Source: an uncultured Agathobacter sp.
GTDB lineage: Bacteria > Bacillota > Clostridia > Lachnospirales > Lachnospiraceae
Reading direction: 5' to 3'
Assembly: GCA_910587655.1 (NCBI GenBank)
Contig: CAJUND010000005.1
Coordinates: 1-64,000, forward strand
DNA length: 64,000 nt
The position numbers and the translations under genes are program-made. The notes beneath the pieces were generated by a model. It had not been told where the DNA came from. It searched no databases and was given only the letters and a program-made list of their open reading frames with translations. This document shows positions 1-8,852 of the stretch, piece by piece (positions within the stretch are counted from its first letter, which is position 1; every line of letters starts with the position of its first letter).

Positions 1-24
1 TCTTAACCACTTGACCAACGAACC
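1..24 (-). tRNA. tRNA-Glu, 5' part only (cut by window edge)
   Basis: The reverse complement of these bases is identical to the first 24 bases of the complete tRNA-Glu at 216-287 (acceptor stem and D arm). The rest of the gene lies outside the window, so the anticodon cannot be read and the Glu identity is inferred from the match. A -35/-10 pair at the usual distance on the same strand supports a real, transcribed tRNA gene rather than a fragment. Confidence 0.75.
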
Positions 25-44
25 TTGGTAACAAATCATTTGAT

Positions 45-73
45 ATGTTATCATATACAAACCATAATTGCAA
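45..73 (-). promoter_or_regulatory. promoter of the leftward tRNA gene
   Basis: On the minus strand there is TTGCAA (68-73), a 17-base spacer and TAACAT (45-50), placing transcription start a few bases before the tRNA 5' end at 24. It mirrors the rightward tRNA promoter, which also has TTGCAA as its -35. Confidence 0.6.
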
Positions 74-165
74 GTGTTTGTTTAAAAAAAAGAGAAATTG
101 TTACATTTGTTTAAAAATAAAAAGAAACAGGTAATATTTACAGGTAAAATTTGTAAAAAAATGTC

Positions 166-194
166 TTGCAAATCTGTCATGGCTGTGATATTAT
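166..194 (+). promoter_or_regulatory. promoter of tRNA-Glu
   Basis: TTGCAA (166-171), 17-base spacer, TATTAT (189-194). The predicted start is about 15 bases upstream of the mature tRNA 5' end, as expected for a short tRNA leader. The bases between the two divergent promoters (about 74-165) are strongly A+T rich and contain no gene. Confidence 0.65.
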
Positions 195-215
195 AATATC
201 CGATTTATAACTTAT

Positions 216-287
216 GGTTCGTTGGTCAAGTGGTTAAGACGCCGCCCTCTCACGGCGGAAACACGGGTTCGAGTCCCGTACGAACTG
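216..287 (+). tRNA. tRNA-Glu (anticodon CTC)
   Basis: A full cloverleaf can be drawn: acceptor arms GGTTCGT / ACGAACT (one G-T pair at the end), anticodon stem CCGCC/GGCGG with loop CTCTCAC giving anticodon CTC (249-251), and T arm with loop TTCGAGT. The 72-base length and overall form match clostridial tRNA-Glu. CCA is not encoded: TTC follows the discriminator base G287, so CCA must be added by nucleotidyltransferase. A terminator follows directly, so this is a single-gene transcript. Confidence 0.95.
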
Positions 288-292
288 TTCAT

Positions 293-321
293 GGATTTCC
301 GTAAACGGGAATCCGTTTTTT
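293..321 (+). terminator. rho-independent terminator of tRNA-Glu
   Basis: Stem GGATTTCCG (293-301) / CGGGAATCC (306-314) with a 4-base loop and one wobble pair, followed by a run of six T (316-321). Confidence 0.85.
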
Positions 322-374
322 GTTTTATCAGTAAAGAATACTGACCGTTTTTTGCAGAAATTCCCGGTTTTCCC

Positions 375-403
375 TTGAAATTGGAAGTTAAGAGTGGTAC
401 TAT
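375..403 (+). promoter_or_regulatory. promoter of the rimP-nusA-infB operon
   Basis: TTGAAA (375-380), 17-base spacer, TACTAT (398-403). It lies after the tRNA terminator and leaves a leader of about 110 bases before rimP. Confidence 0.6.
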
Positions 404-431
404 AAATAAAGTAGCATAGTAAACAAAGGTT

Positions 432-455
432 GAGAGAGGGCATCAGTCCTCTCTC
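432..455 (+). promoter_or_regulatory. hairpin in the rimP operon leader
   Basis: A perfect 8-bp stem, GAGAGAGG (432-439) / CCTCTCTC (448-455), with an 8-base loop lies in the predicted 5' leader about 70 bases before rimP. No T run follows, so it is not a terminator. It may be a leader control element or a 5'-end stabiliser; the function is unknown. Confidence 0.45.
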
Positions 456-522
456 ATATTTATGTGAATAGTTATGAAATGTACAGTCTCCTTTACAGAA
501 GACTACATAAAGGAGGTGACAT

Positions 523-990
523 ATGTCAAAGGCAGAAACTTATGAATTAAAAACAACCAGTCTGATTATGCCGGTGCTGGAGCGTATGAATTTTGAACTG
601 GTGGATGTGGAGTATGTGAAAGAAGGCAGTACTTATTATCTGCGGGCATATATTGACAAGGAGGGCGGCATTACCGTGAATGACTGCGAGGCAGTTGCAA
701 GGGAAATGAACGCAATGCTGGATACAGAGGATTTTATTCCGGATTCCTACGTGTTTGAGGTCAGTTCTCCGGGACTGGGGCGTCCGCTGAAAAAAGAAAA
801 GGATTATATTCGTAACACGGGTAAAGAAGTGGAAATCAGAACCTACCGTGCGATTGACAGGTGTAAAGAATTTTATGGAATACTGAAGGCTTATGATAAA
901 GACAGTGTGACGATAGAGGATGAACATGGAGCATCCGTTGTGTTTGCACGGGCAGATATCGCATTAATACGTCAGGCGGTTCATTTTTAG
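523..990 (+). CDS. rimP: ribosome maturation factor RimP
   Basis: 155 residues, the family's usual size. RimP binds the 30S subunit during assembly. The N-terminal alpha/beta domain (about 1-85) contains the typical stretch ending VSSPGLGRPLK, and the C-terminal SH3-like barrel occupies about 90-155. An excellent SD (AGGAGGTGA) stands 6-8 bases before the ATG. It is the first gene of the operon and is followed by nusA, the canonical order in Firmicutes and many other bacteria. Confidence 0.95.
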   Translation: MSKAETYELKTTSLIMPVLERMNFELVDVEYVKEGSTYYLRAYIDKEGGITVNDCEAVAREMNAMLDTEDFIPDSYVFEVSSPGLGRPLKKEKDYIRNTGKEVEIRTYRAIDRCKEFYGILKAYDKDSVTIEDEHGASVVFARADIALIRQAVHF

Positions 991-1035
991 AGAAATACAG
1001 CTTGCAATAACGGAATAAATAGGAGGATAAAAATA

Positions 1036-2298
1036 ATGAACAATGAGTTATTAGAAGCGTTGACAATACTGGAACAGGAGAAAAATATCAGCAAAGAGAC
1101 GCTGCTTGAGGCGATTGAAAATTCACTTCTGACTGCCTGCAAGAATCATTTTGGAAAATCGGACAATGTAAAAGTTGTCATTGATCCGCAAACCTGCGAA
1201 TATCATTGTTTTCAGGAAAAGACGGTAGTTGAGGAGGTTTTGGATCCGGTTGAAGAGATTTCCCTTCCGAATGCACAGATGATAGATACCAAATATGAGC
1301 TTGGCGATATTGTGCAGATGGAGGTAAAATCCAAAGAGTTCGGGCGTATCGCAACACAGAATGCCAAAAACGTGATTCTGCAGAAAATCCGAGAGGAAGA
1401 ACGTAAGGTTATTTATGACGAATACAATAATAAAGAAAAAGAAGTTGTAACCGGTGTTGTACAGCGTTATGTGGGGCGGAATGTCAGCATCAATCTTGGA
1501 AAAGCGGATGCGCTTTTAACGGAAAGCGAGCAGATCCGCGGGGAAAATTTCAATCCGACCGAACGCATAAAGGTATATATTCTGGAAGTAAAGGCAACCT
1601 CCAAGGGTCCGAAAATTCTGGTATCAAGAACCCACCCGGAGCTTGTGAAACGGCTGTTTGAATCAGAAGTCTCCGAGGTACGGGAAGGAATTGTGGTGAT
1701 TAAGGCGATTTCCAGGGAAGCCGGAAGCCGGACAAAAATTGCGGTATGGTCCAATGATCCGGATGTGGATCCAGTCGGAGCCTGCGTCGGAATGAACGGA
1801 GCCAGGGTAAATGCGATTGTCAGCGAACTGCGCGGTGAAAAAATCGACATCATTACATGGGATGAAAATCCTGCAATTTTAATCCAGAATGCATTAAGTC
1901 CTGCAAAGGTGATATCTGTTATTGCGGATGCCGACGAAAAGGCTGCAAAGGTGGTTGTTCCGGATTACCAGCTTTCCCTTGCCATTGGTAAGGAAGGGCA
2001 GAATGCAAGGCTTGCGGCAAGGCTGACCGGATTTAAGATTGACATTAAGAGCGAAACACAGGCAAGGGAGTCCGGTGACTTCATTGACTATGAAAATGAG
2101 TATGAGGATGATGAGGAAGAATATTACGATGAGTACGACAGTGAGTACCCGCCGGAAGAAACAGATTCCTATGATTCCGATGAGACGTACTTCGAAGAAA
2201 ATGAATCCGCAGAGGACATACAGGAAGAGGAGTCCGGTGAATATGCAGACGGTGAAACCACTGATGAGCCGGGTGAACTTCCTGATTTTGAGGAATAG
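1036..2298 (+). CDS. nusA: transcription termination/antitermination factor NusA
   Basis: 420 residues. NusA binds RNA polymerase and nascent RNA to modulate pausing, termination and antitermination. Visible domains are the N-terminal RNAP-binding domain (1-125), S1 (about 135-200), KH1 with VGMNGARV (about 245-255) and KH2 with [15 protein letters not shown] (about 315-330). After KH2, residues about 346-420 form a very acidic, Tyr-containing tail rich in Glu and Asp. Firmicute NusA often ends shortly after KH2 (B. subtilis is about 370 residues), so this tail is an extension. SD AGGAGG precedes the ATG. rnpM starts two bases after the stop. Confidence 0.97.
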   Translation: MNNELLEALTILEQEKNISKETLLEAIENSLLTACKNHFGKSDNVKVVIDPQTCEYHCFQEKTVVEEVLDPVEEISLPNAQMIDTKYELGDIVQMEVKSKEFGRIATQNAKNVILQKIREEERKVIYDEYNNKEKEVVTGVVQRYVGRNVSINLGKADALLTESEQIRGENFNPTERIKVYILEVKATSKGPKILVSRTHPELVKRLFESEVSEVREGIVVIKAISREAGSRTKIAVWSNDPDVDPVGACVGMNGARVNAIVSELRGEKIDIITWDENPAILIQNALSPAKVISVIADADEKAAKVVVPDYQLSLAIGKEGQNARLAARLTGFKIDIKSETQARESGDFIDYENEYEDDEEEYYDEYDSEYPPEETDSYDSDETYFEENESAEDIQEEESGEYADGETTDEPGELPDFEE

Positions 2299-2300
2299 CG

Positions 2301-2573
2301 ATGGCAAATAAAAAAATACCGCTGCGCCGGTGTGTCGGCTGCGGGGAAATGAAGGCAAAAAAAGAACTGGTCCGTGTGGTGAAGCTGGAAGATGAAATTG
2401 TACTGGATGCAACGGGCAGAAAAAACGGCAGGGGCGCTTATCTGTGTGCAAATGCAAAGTGTCTGGAGAAAGCAAAAAAATCCAGAGGTCTGGAACGTTC
2501 TTTTAAGGCTCCTGTATCAGAAGATGTTTACAGGGAACTGGAAAAGGAGATGAATACATTTGCAGAGGGATAA
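2301..2573 (+). CDS. rnpM: RNase P modulator RnpM (YlxR, DUF448)
   Basis: 90 residues with the family hallmark CVGCGEMKAKKELVRVV near the N-terminus and GRGAYLC in the middle. B. subtilis YlxR/RnpM binds RNase P RNA and modulates its activity. It starts two bases after the nusA stop and overlaps the next gene by 14 bases, so it is translationally coupled in the operon. The family assignment is firm; function rests on the B. subtilis homologue. Confidence 0.92.
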   Translation: MANKKIPLRRCVGCGEMKAKKELVRVVKLEDEIVLDATGRKNGRGAYLCANAKCLEKAKKSRGLERSFKAPVSEDVYRELEKEMNTFAEG

Positions 2574-2877
2574 TGTACTGTCCATGCTGGGAATTGCAGC
2601 AAAGGCGGGAAAGATTAAAAGCGGTGAATTTTCCACGGAAAAGGCGGTAAAATCAGGCTATGCATATCTGGTGGTTATTTCCGGCGACGCATCGGAAAAC
2701 ACAAAAAAGAGATTTTATAATATGACAGAATTTTACCATGTCCCATGCTACGAATATAAAGACAAGGAAGCGCTGGGCGGATGTATTGGCAAACAGTTCC
2801 GTGCCACGCTTGCTGTGACTGACGAAAATCTGGCAAAGGCTGTGGAAGATAAGCTTAAGATGATAAAAACTGAATAA
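2560..2877 (+). CDS. ylxQ: L7Ae-family RNA-binding protein YlxQ
   Basis: 105 residues of the L7Ae/L30e/S12e/Gadd45 fold, with the family opening LSMLGIAAKAGKIKSGE. The homologues bind kink-turn RNA; the cellular role of YlxQ is poorly known. The start is taken as TTG at 2560 because AAGGAGA (2544-2550) lies 9 bases upstream and the protein then begins directly with the conserved segment. It overlaps rnpM by 14 bases. The rnpM-ylxQ-infB order is standard in Firmicutes. Confidence 0.9.
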   Translation: MQRDNVLSMLGIAAKAGKIKSGEFSTEKAVKSGYAYLVVISGDASENTKKRFYNMTEFYHVPCYEYKDKEALGGCIGKQFRATLAVTDENLAKAVEDKLKMIKTE

Positions 2878-2893
2878 CGGAGGTAAGTAATTT

Positions 2894-5596
2894 ATGGCAA
2901 AAATGAGAGTTCATGAACTCGCAAAAGAGTTGAATATAAAATCGCAGGAAATAGTAGAAATATTAAGCACAACGGAGTTCGCTGTGACAAGCGCATCCAG
3001 TGGAATTGAAGATGCGGCGCAGGAAATAGTGCGCAGTAAATTCAAACCAAAGCCGCAGAAAAAAGAAGAGAAAAAACCAGAAAAAAAAGAAGCGGAAAAG
3101 AAAGAAGAAAAAAAACCGGAAGGGAAGCCAAGGAAGGCAGAGCCGAAACCGGAACAAAAAAATGACGCTGCAAAGCCGGAGGCAAAGGAGCGTCCAAAGA
3201 AAAAATCAAGCATTACTGCTGTTTTTAATGCCCAGTACAGCAAAACCCGCAAACCGCAGGGGCAGGGCGGAAATGGTGGAAACCGTAACGGAAACGGACG
3301 GGGACCGAGAAGGGATAACAGCCAGCCAAGACAGGAAACGCACAGCATCATCCGTCCGCGTCCGGTCGGAGAGCGCGCCATGCGTCCCATCAGTGAGCGC
3401 ACGGCAGGAAACCGTGATGAATTTGCCGAAAGCCGTCCGTCAAATAACAGGCAGCCAGCCGAAAGACAAAATGACCGCAACCGCAGCGGACAGAGGGGAA
3501 ATAACGGCAGCCGCCAGGGTGCGGAGCGTCCTGCAAGGGGAAATGCCGAGCGTATGAACGGGACACGTCCGCAGAATAACGACCGCGGCGGTGCAAGACC
3601 GGGAAGGGGCCGCTTTGACAAGGATAACAACCGTTTCGGAAAGGAAATGGCAGCCGCTTCCGCACCGGAAGAAGTAAGGGGTAAGGAGAGCCGCAGCAAT
3701 AACGACAGAAGAAATAACAATAACCACAGAAAAGACCATGATAAGATTGGCGGAAAGAGACAGGAAAATTATGTAAACCTGGAGAAGCACGGCGGTAAAA
3801 AGAAACCGCAGCCGCAGCCAAAGCCGAAGGAAGAGGAAGATGTAATCAAAACCATCACACTTCCGGAAAAAATGACAATCCGTGACCTTGCAGACCGGAT
3901 GAAGGTGCAGGCTTCCGTAATTGTAAAAAAACTGTTTCTGAAAGGTCAGATGGTTACCGTAAACCAGGAAGTGGATTTTGAGACTGCAGAAGAAATTGCC
4001 CTTGAGTTCAACTTTATCTGTGAACCGGAAGAAAAAATTGACGTCATTGCAGAACTGTTAAAAGAAGAGGAAGAAGATCCGGCAAAAATGACATCCCGCC
4101 CGCCGGTTGTCTGCGTGATGGGGCACGTTGACCATGGAAAAACATCCCTTCTGGATGCCATCCGTTCCACCCGTGTGACTGACCGTGAGGCAGGCGGAAT
4201 TACACAGCATATCGGAGCATCGGTTGTATCCATTAACAACCAGAATATTACGTTTCTGGATACGCCGGGACACGAGGCATTTACGGCAATGCGTATGCGC
4301 GGCGCAAGTTCCACGGATATTGCCATTCTTGTCGTTGCAGCAGACGACGGTGTGATGCCGCAGACCGTTGAGGCTATTAACCATGCAAAGGCTGCAGGTG
4401 TGGAAATTATTGTTGCAGTCAACAAAATGGATAAACCGAGTGCAAATATTGAGAGAGTAAAGCAGGAGCTGTCAGAGTATGAACTGATTCCGGAAGACTG
4501 GGGCGGAAGTACGATTTTCTGTCCGGTTTCTGCACATACTAGGGAAGGAATTGATAATCTCCTTGAGATGATTCTTCTGACCGCAGAGGTGCTGGAACTG
4601 AAAGCAAATCCTGACCGTAATGCAAGGGGACTTGTCATTGAGGCACAGCTTGACAAGGGACGCGGTGCGGTTGCTACCGTACTTGTACAGAAAGGTACAC
4701 TGCATGTGGGCGATTCCGTGGCATGCGGAAGCAGTTACGGCAAAGTGCGCGCCATGATTGACGACAAGGGTGCGCGTGTGAAAAAGGCGATTCCGTCCAC
4801 TCCGGTTGAGATTTTAGGATTAAACAGCGTTCCGGCTGCAGGTGAGACATTTGTGGTCTGTGATTCTGACAAAGAGGCAAAGGCGTTTGCAGATACCTAT
4901 ATTTCCGAAGAAAAGAACCGTCTGATTGAGGATACCAGGGCAAAGATGTCACTGGATGATTTGTTCTCACAGATTCAGTCCGGAAACATGAAAGAGCTGG
5001 ATATTATCGTAAAGGCAGACGTTCAGGGTTCCGTAGAGGCTGTGAAGCAGTCGCTTGTGAAGCTTTCCAATGAGGAAGTCGTTGTCAAGGTGATTCACGG
5101 CGGTGTCGGCGCCATCAACGAATCCGATGTCATCCTTGCATCTGCATCCAATGCAATTATTATCGGATTTAACGTCCGTCCGGATCCGATTGCAAAGGTT
5201 ACTGCGGACAATGAGGGCGTGGACGTCAGACTGTACAAGGTCATTTACAATGCCATCGAGGATGTGGAGGCAGCAATGAAGGGAATGCTGGATCCGGTTT
5301 TCGAGGAAAAGGTTATCGGCCATGCGGAAATCCGCCAGATTTTCAAGTCCTCCGGTGTTGGAAACATTGCAGGCTCCTATGTGCTTGACGGTATGATGGA
5401 ACGCGGCTGCAAAGTCCGTATATCCCGCGGCGGCGAACAGATATTTGAAGGAGATCTTGCTTCCTTAAAGCGTTTCAAGGATGATGTCAAGGAAGTGAAA
5501 GCCGGCTACGAATGCGGTCTGGTATTTGAAGGATTCAGCGAGATTGAGGAGCTGGACCAGGTAGAGGCATATAAAATGGTAGAAGTACCAAGATAG
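2894..5596 (+). CDS. infB: translation initiation factor IF-2
   Basis: 900 residues. This is the GTPase that places initiator tRNA on the 30S subunit and promotes subunit joining. An IF2_N module (1-50) is followed by a long Lys/Glu then Arg/Asn/Gly-rich disordered stretch (about 52-310), a second IF2_N module (about 320-375), and the G domain with G1 GHVDHGKT (410-417), G3 DTPGH (from 456) and G4 NKMD (510-513), then domains II-IV. SD GGAGG lies 8 bases before the ATG. The low-complexity linker creates long antisense open frames that are not genes. Confidence 0.98.
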   Translation: MAKMRVHELAKELNIKSQEIVEILSTTEFAVTSASSGIEDAAQEIVRSKFKPKPQKKEEKKPEKKEAEKKEEKKPEGKPRKAEPKPEQKNDAAKPEAKERPKKKSSITAVFNAQYSKTRKPQGQGGNGGNRNGNGRGPRRDNSQPRQETHSIIRPRPVGERAMRPISERTAGNRDEFAESRPSNNRQPAERQNDRNRSGQRGNNGSRQGAERPARGNAERMNGTRPQNNDRGGARPGRGRFDKDNNRFGKEMAAASAPEEVRGKESRSNNDRRNNNNHRKDHDKIGGKRQENYVNLEKHGGKKKPQPQPKPKEEEDVIKTITLPEKMTIRDLADRMKVQASVIVKKLFLKGQMVTVNQEVDFETAEEIALEFNFICEPEEKIDVIAELLKEEEEDPAKMTSRPPVVCVMGHVDHGKTSLLDAIRSTRVTDREAGGITQHIGASVVSINNQNITFLDTPGHEAFTAMRMRGASSTDIAILVVAADDGVMPQTVEAINHAKAAGVEIIVAVNKMDKPSANIERVKQELSEYELIPEDWGGSTIFCPVSAHTREGIDNLLEMILLTAEVLELKANPDRNARGLVIEAQLDKGRGAVATVLVQKGTLHVGDSVACGSSYGKVRAMIDDKGARVKKAIPSTPVEILGLNSVPAAGETFVVCDSDKEAKAFADTYISEEKNRLIEDTRAKMSLDDLFSQIQSGNMKELDIIVKADVQGSVEAVKQSLVKLSNEEVVVKVIHGGVGAINESDVILASASNAIIIGFNVRPDPIAKVTADNEGVDVRLYKVIYNAIEDVEAAMKGMLDPVFEEKVIGHAEIRQIFKSSGVGNIAGSYVLDGMMERGCKVRISRGGEQIFEGDLASLKRFKDDVKEVKAGYECGLVFEGFSEIEELDQVEAYKMVEVPR

Positions 5597-5604
5597 GAAA
5601 TAAA

Positions 5605-5979
5605 ATGAGAAAGAACAGTATTAAAAATATTCGTATTAACGAAGAAGTCATGCGGGAGCTTTCCAATATTATCCGCGGGGAAATCAAGGACCCGCGGATT
5701 AACCCGATGACAAGTGTGGTTGCTGTGGAAGTGGCGCCGGATTTAAAAACCGCAAAGGCATATATCAGTGTGCTGGGTGATGAACAGTCCCAGAAGGACA
5801 CGATTGCAGGCCTGAAATCAGCGGAAGGGTTTATCAGAAGAAGTCTGGCAAAGTCCATTAATCTTCGCAATACACCGGAGATTAGATTCGTACTGGACCA
5901 GTCCATTGAATACGGCATCCACATGTCAAAAATGATTGATGAAGTGACAAAGGACCTGAAAGAGGATACGGATGAATAG
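5605..5979 (+). CDS. rbfA: 30S ribosome-binding factor RbfA
   Basis: 124 residues with a KH-type fold. RbfA acts late in 30S assembly near the 16S 5' end. Conserved blocks seen are the opening basic helix, EIKDPR followed by MTSVVAVEVAPDLKTAKAY, and the C-terminal PEIRFVLDQSIEYG. It begins 8 bases after infB and overlaps nrnA by 8 bases, keeping the operon coupled. Confidence 0.96.
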   Translation: MRKNSIKNIRINEEVMRELSNIIRGEIKDPRINPMTSVVAVEVAPDLKTAKAYISVLGDEQSQKDTIAGLKSAEGFIRRSLAKSINLRNTPEIRFVLDQSIEYGIHMSKMIDEVTKDLKEDTDE

Positions 5980-6928
5980 CATAACAAATATTGATGAAAA
6001 ACTGACGGGCATAAAATCCGTCGGCATTGCCGGACATGTACGGCCGGACGGGGACTGCGCAGGTTCCACGCTTGCCGTATACAATTATATCCGCACATAT
6101 TATCCAAAAACAGATGTGCGGCTGTATCTGGAGCCGATTCCAAATATCTTTAAATTTCTGCAGAATGCAGAAGAAATCCGGAATGAATGTACGGATACAG
6201 AGAATTTTGACTTGTTTATCGTCTTGGACTGCGGGGATAAAATGCGCCTTGGTTCGGCTGCAAAGTATTTTGAAAGCGCAGGACATACCCTGTGCATCGA
6301 CCATCATGTAAGCAACCAGGCATTTGCGGATGACAATTATATTTTGCCGGATGCCAGTTCCACCTGCGAGCTGGTCTTTGACCTGATGGACAAAGATAAG
6401 ATAACAAAAGAAATCGCAGAGTGTCTTTATACCGGGATGGTGCATGATACCGGGGTATTTAAATATTCCTGCACTTCCCCGAAAACCATGCGTGCGGCGG
6501 CAGTATTAATGGAAAAAGGAATTGATTTTCCCAAAATCGTGGATGAGACATTTTTTACCAAAACCTACCGCCAGAACCGGGTGATGGGCCAGGTGCTTTT
6601 GGACAGTAAGCTTTATCTGGACGGAAAATGCATTATCGGTACGCTGACAGGTGAACAGATGAAAGAGTTTGACGTGCTTCCAAAACATCTGGAAGGAATT
6701 GTCAGTCAGCTGCGCGTGACAAAGGATACCGTACTTGCAGTATTTCTTTACCAGAATGAAGACGGAAGTTACAAGGTCAGCTTCCGGGTAAACGGCGATT
6801 TTGACGCGGCAGAGCTTGCCATGCATTTTGGCGGCGGAGGTCATGTAAAAGCTGCAGGCTGTACCATGGGAAGCTGTCTGGAAAAAAATATTGAATTGCT
6901 TCTTTCAGAAATAGCAAAGAGATTATAA
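5972..6928 (+). CDS. nrnA: bifunctional oligoribonuclease / PAP phosphatase NrnA (DHH family)
   Basis: 318 residues. NrnA degrades 2-5 nt RNAs and dephosphorylates 3'-phosphoadenosine 5'-phosphate. DHH phosphoesterase motifs are present: HVRPDGDC near residue 20, LDCGDKMRLG near 85, the metal-binding IDHHVSN near 110, and the DHHA1 glycine motif GGGGHVKAAG near 290. It overlaps rbfA by 8 bases and is followed 3 bases later by truB. The operon position matches other clostridia. Confidence 0.93.
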   Translation: MNSITNIDEKLTGIKSVGIAGHVRPDGDCAGSTLAVYNYIRTYYPKTDVRLYLEPIPNIFKFLQNAEEIRNECTDTENFDLFIVLDCGDKMRLGSAAKYFESAGHTLCIDHHVSNQAFADDNYILPDASSTCELVFDLMDKDKITKEIAECLYTGMVHDTGVFKYSCTSPKTMRAAAVLMEKGIDFPKIVDETFFTKTYRQNRVMGQVLLDSKLYLDGKCIIGTLTGEQMKEFDVLPKHLEGIVSQLRVTKDTVLAVFLYQNEDGSYKVSFRVNGDFDAAELAMHFGGGGHVKAAGCTMGSCLEKNIELLLSEIAKRL

Positions 6929-6931
6929 GAG

Positions 6932-7846
6932 ATGAACGGAATCATTAATGTATATAAGGAACGGGGATTTACCTCCTTTGATGTGGTGGCAAAGCTCCGC
7001 GGCATTTTGCATGAAAGAAAAATCGGACACACGGGGACGCTTGACCCGGAAGCTGCCGGGGTACTTCCGGTATGTGTCGGAAATGCAACAAAAGTGTGTG
7101 AATTTTTAACAGAAAAGGACAAGACCTACGAAGCAGTCCTGCATCTTGGAATTACAACGGATACCGGGGATTTGACAGGGAAAGTCCTGAGTGATAAAAC
7201 GGAACAGGCAGGATTGCTTTCCGAAAAAGAAATTGAGGATGCCGTTATGGGATTTGTGGGAAGCTACGCGCAGGTTCCTCCCATGTATTCTGCAAGAAAG
7301 GTGGATGGAAAAAGGCTTTATGAGCTTGCGAGGGCAGGAATTGAAATAGAGCGGAAAGCTGTAAATGTTTCCATTTATTCCATACAGATTCTGGATACCA
7401 GGGTTCCTTATGTCAGATTCCTTGTCCGCTGTTCCAAAGGAACCTATATCCGTACCCTGTGTGAGGATATTGGGAAAAAGCTTGGTACAGGCGGATGTAT
7501 GGAAAAACTGAAGCGGACACAGTCGGGAATTTTTAAAGAGGACAGTGCGCATACCCTTTCAGAAATTGAAAAAATACAGGCAGAGGGGAAAATCAGTGAA
7601 CTTCTTATACCGGTGGACGCTCTTTTTCCGGAATATCCAAAACTGCATATAAAAAAAGAGGCATTGAAATTACTGCAGAATGGAAATAAGCTGCTGCCGG
7701 AAGCGTTCGTGGAGGAGGACAGGTGTCGGATGGATTCAAAGGCGCTTGTTTATGACACAGCCGGCAGATTTTATGCAATATATGAATACGATAAAACTTT
7801 TGGATATTACAAAGTCAAAAAGATGTTTGGTGCAGAAAAATTATGA
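6932..7846 (+). CDS. truB: tRNA pseudouridine(55) synthase TruB
   Basis: 304 residues. The enzyme makes pseudouridine 55 in the T loop of tRNAs. The catalytic Asp is D38 in GHTGTLDPEAAGVLP. KGTYIRTLCEDIG is the other conserved block, followed by a C-terminal PUA-like region. The SD is weak (AAGAG just before ATG), consistent with coupling to nrnA, whose stop is 3 bases upstream. It overlaps ribF by ATGA. Confidence 0.96.
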   Translation: MNGIINVYKERGFTSFDVVAKLRGILHERKIGHTGTLDPEAAGVLPVCVGNATKVCEFLTEKDKTYEAVLHLGITTDTGDLTGKVLSDKTEQAGLLSEKEIEDAVMGFVGSYAQVPPMYSARKVDGKRLYELARAGIEIERKAVNVSIYSIQILDTRVPYVRFLVRCSKGTYIRTLCEDIGKKLGTGGCMEKLKRTQSGIFKEDSAHTLSEIEKIQAEGKISELLIPVDALFPEYPKLHIKKEALKLLQNGNKLLPEAFVEEDRCRMDSKALVYDTAGRFYAIYEYDKTFGYYKVKKMFGAEKL

Positions 7847-8781
7847 TATGTTTAAAAGATATAAAGGAATTTCATACCGCGGAACCGACAGCTCTTTCCC
7901 TCGGAAAATTTGACGGGGTGCACAGGGGTCATATGGCATTAATCAGAAAGCTGCTCGCAGAAAAAGAAAAAGGATTAAAAACAGCTGTTTTCACTTTTGA
8001 CATTCCGCCGAAGAGCCTGACGGAAAACAATAATTATCGTGTGCTTTCCACGAATGATGAAAAAGAACTGATTTTCGGAGAGAGCGGAATTGATTACCTG
8101 CTGCTTTGTCCGTTTACAAACGAAGTGATGTGCATGGAGCCGGAACAGTTCGTGGAATGGATTGTGAAATCACTGCATGTCAAACGCATAGTGGTTGGCT
8201 CTGATTTCTGTTTCGGGCATAACCGCAGGGGGGACTGCAGACTGCTGGAAAAACTTTCCCCGCGTTTTGGCTATGAACTTACAGTTGTGGAAAAAATCAC
8301 TTACGGAAGCCGGGAAATCAGCAGCAGCTATATCCGGGAGGAAATTTTAAAAGGGGATATCGGGACGGCAAATGAGTTGCTCGGTTATCCTTTTTTTGTA
8401 AAAAGCGAAGTGGTACACGGCAGGCAGCTTGGCAGAAAAATGGGCATTCCCACAATTAACATGGAGCTTCCGGCAGAAAAACTCCTGCCTCCCAAAGGCG
8501 TATATGTGACGCAGACGAAGGTCAGCGGCAGAATTTGTCCCGGCGTGACAAATGTCGGGTGCAAGCCTACGGTCAATAACAGCAACAAGGTAGTGGTGGA
8601 AACGCATCTGCTGGATTTTGAAGGCGATCTGTATGGAATAAAGCCGGAGGTCAGTTTTATTCATTATATCCGTCCGGAGCGTAAATTTGATTCCCTGGAC
8701 GCCCTGCAGGAGCAGATGAAGAAAGATATTGAGACCTGCAGAACACATATTTATTACAAAAATGTTACAAATATGTGTTGA
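7843..8781 (+). CDS. ribF: bifunctional riboflavin kinase / FAD synthetase
   Basis: 312 residues. The enzyme converts riboflavin to FMN and FMN to FAD. The N-terminal nucleotidyltransferase has GKFDGVHRGH (21-30) and SSYIREEILKGD. The C-terminal flavokinase has GRQLGRKMGIPTINM. Its ATG overlaps the truB stop (ATGA). No FMN riboswitch can precede it because it is embedded in the operon. The promoter of the next gene overlaps its last codons. Confidence 0.96.
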   Translation: MICLKDIKEFHTAEPTALSLGKFDGVHRGHMALIRKLLAEKEKGLKTAVFTFDIPPKSLTENNNYRVLSTNDEKELIFGESGIDYLLLCPFTNEVMCMEPEQFVEWIVKSLHVKRIVVGSDFCFGHNRRGDCRLLEKLSPRFGYELTVVEKITYGSREISSSYIREEILKGDIGTANELLGYPFFVKSEVVHGRQLGRKMGIPTINMELPAEKLLPPKGVYVTQTKVSGRICPGVTNVGCKPTVNNSNKVVVETHLLDFEGDLYGIKPEVSFIHYIRPERKFDSLDALQEQMKKDIETCRTHIYYKNVTNMC

Positions 8782-8806
8782 CAACGTAAAAACATACTGC
8801 TATACT
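8778..8806 (+). promoter_or_regulatory. strong promoter of the NlpC/P60 gene
   Basis: TTGACA (8778-8783), 17-base spacer, TATACT (8801-8806): almost a perfect housekeeping promoter. The -35 covers the ribF stop codon. Predicted transcription start is near 8813, which also argues against an ATG at 8820 as the start of the next gene. Confidence 0.85.
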
Positions 8807-8852
8807 CTTTTCATGTGAGATGGGTTCAGGATTGATTAGGAGGAATGAATCT

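Noticed and set aside
2911..3720. 269-residue open frame antisense to infB
   Set aside because: It is the mirror of the Lys/Glu and Arg/Asn-rich IF2 linker, whose codon bias suppresses stops on the other strand; no SD or family features.
3946..4656. 236-residue open frame antisense to the IF2 G domain
   Set aside because: Lies fully opposite strongly conserved IF2 sequence and has Ser-rich shadow composition.
7843..7846. FMN riboswitch before ribF
   Set aside because: ribF starts within the truB stop codon, so no leader exists.
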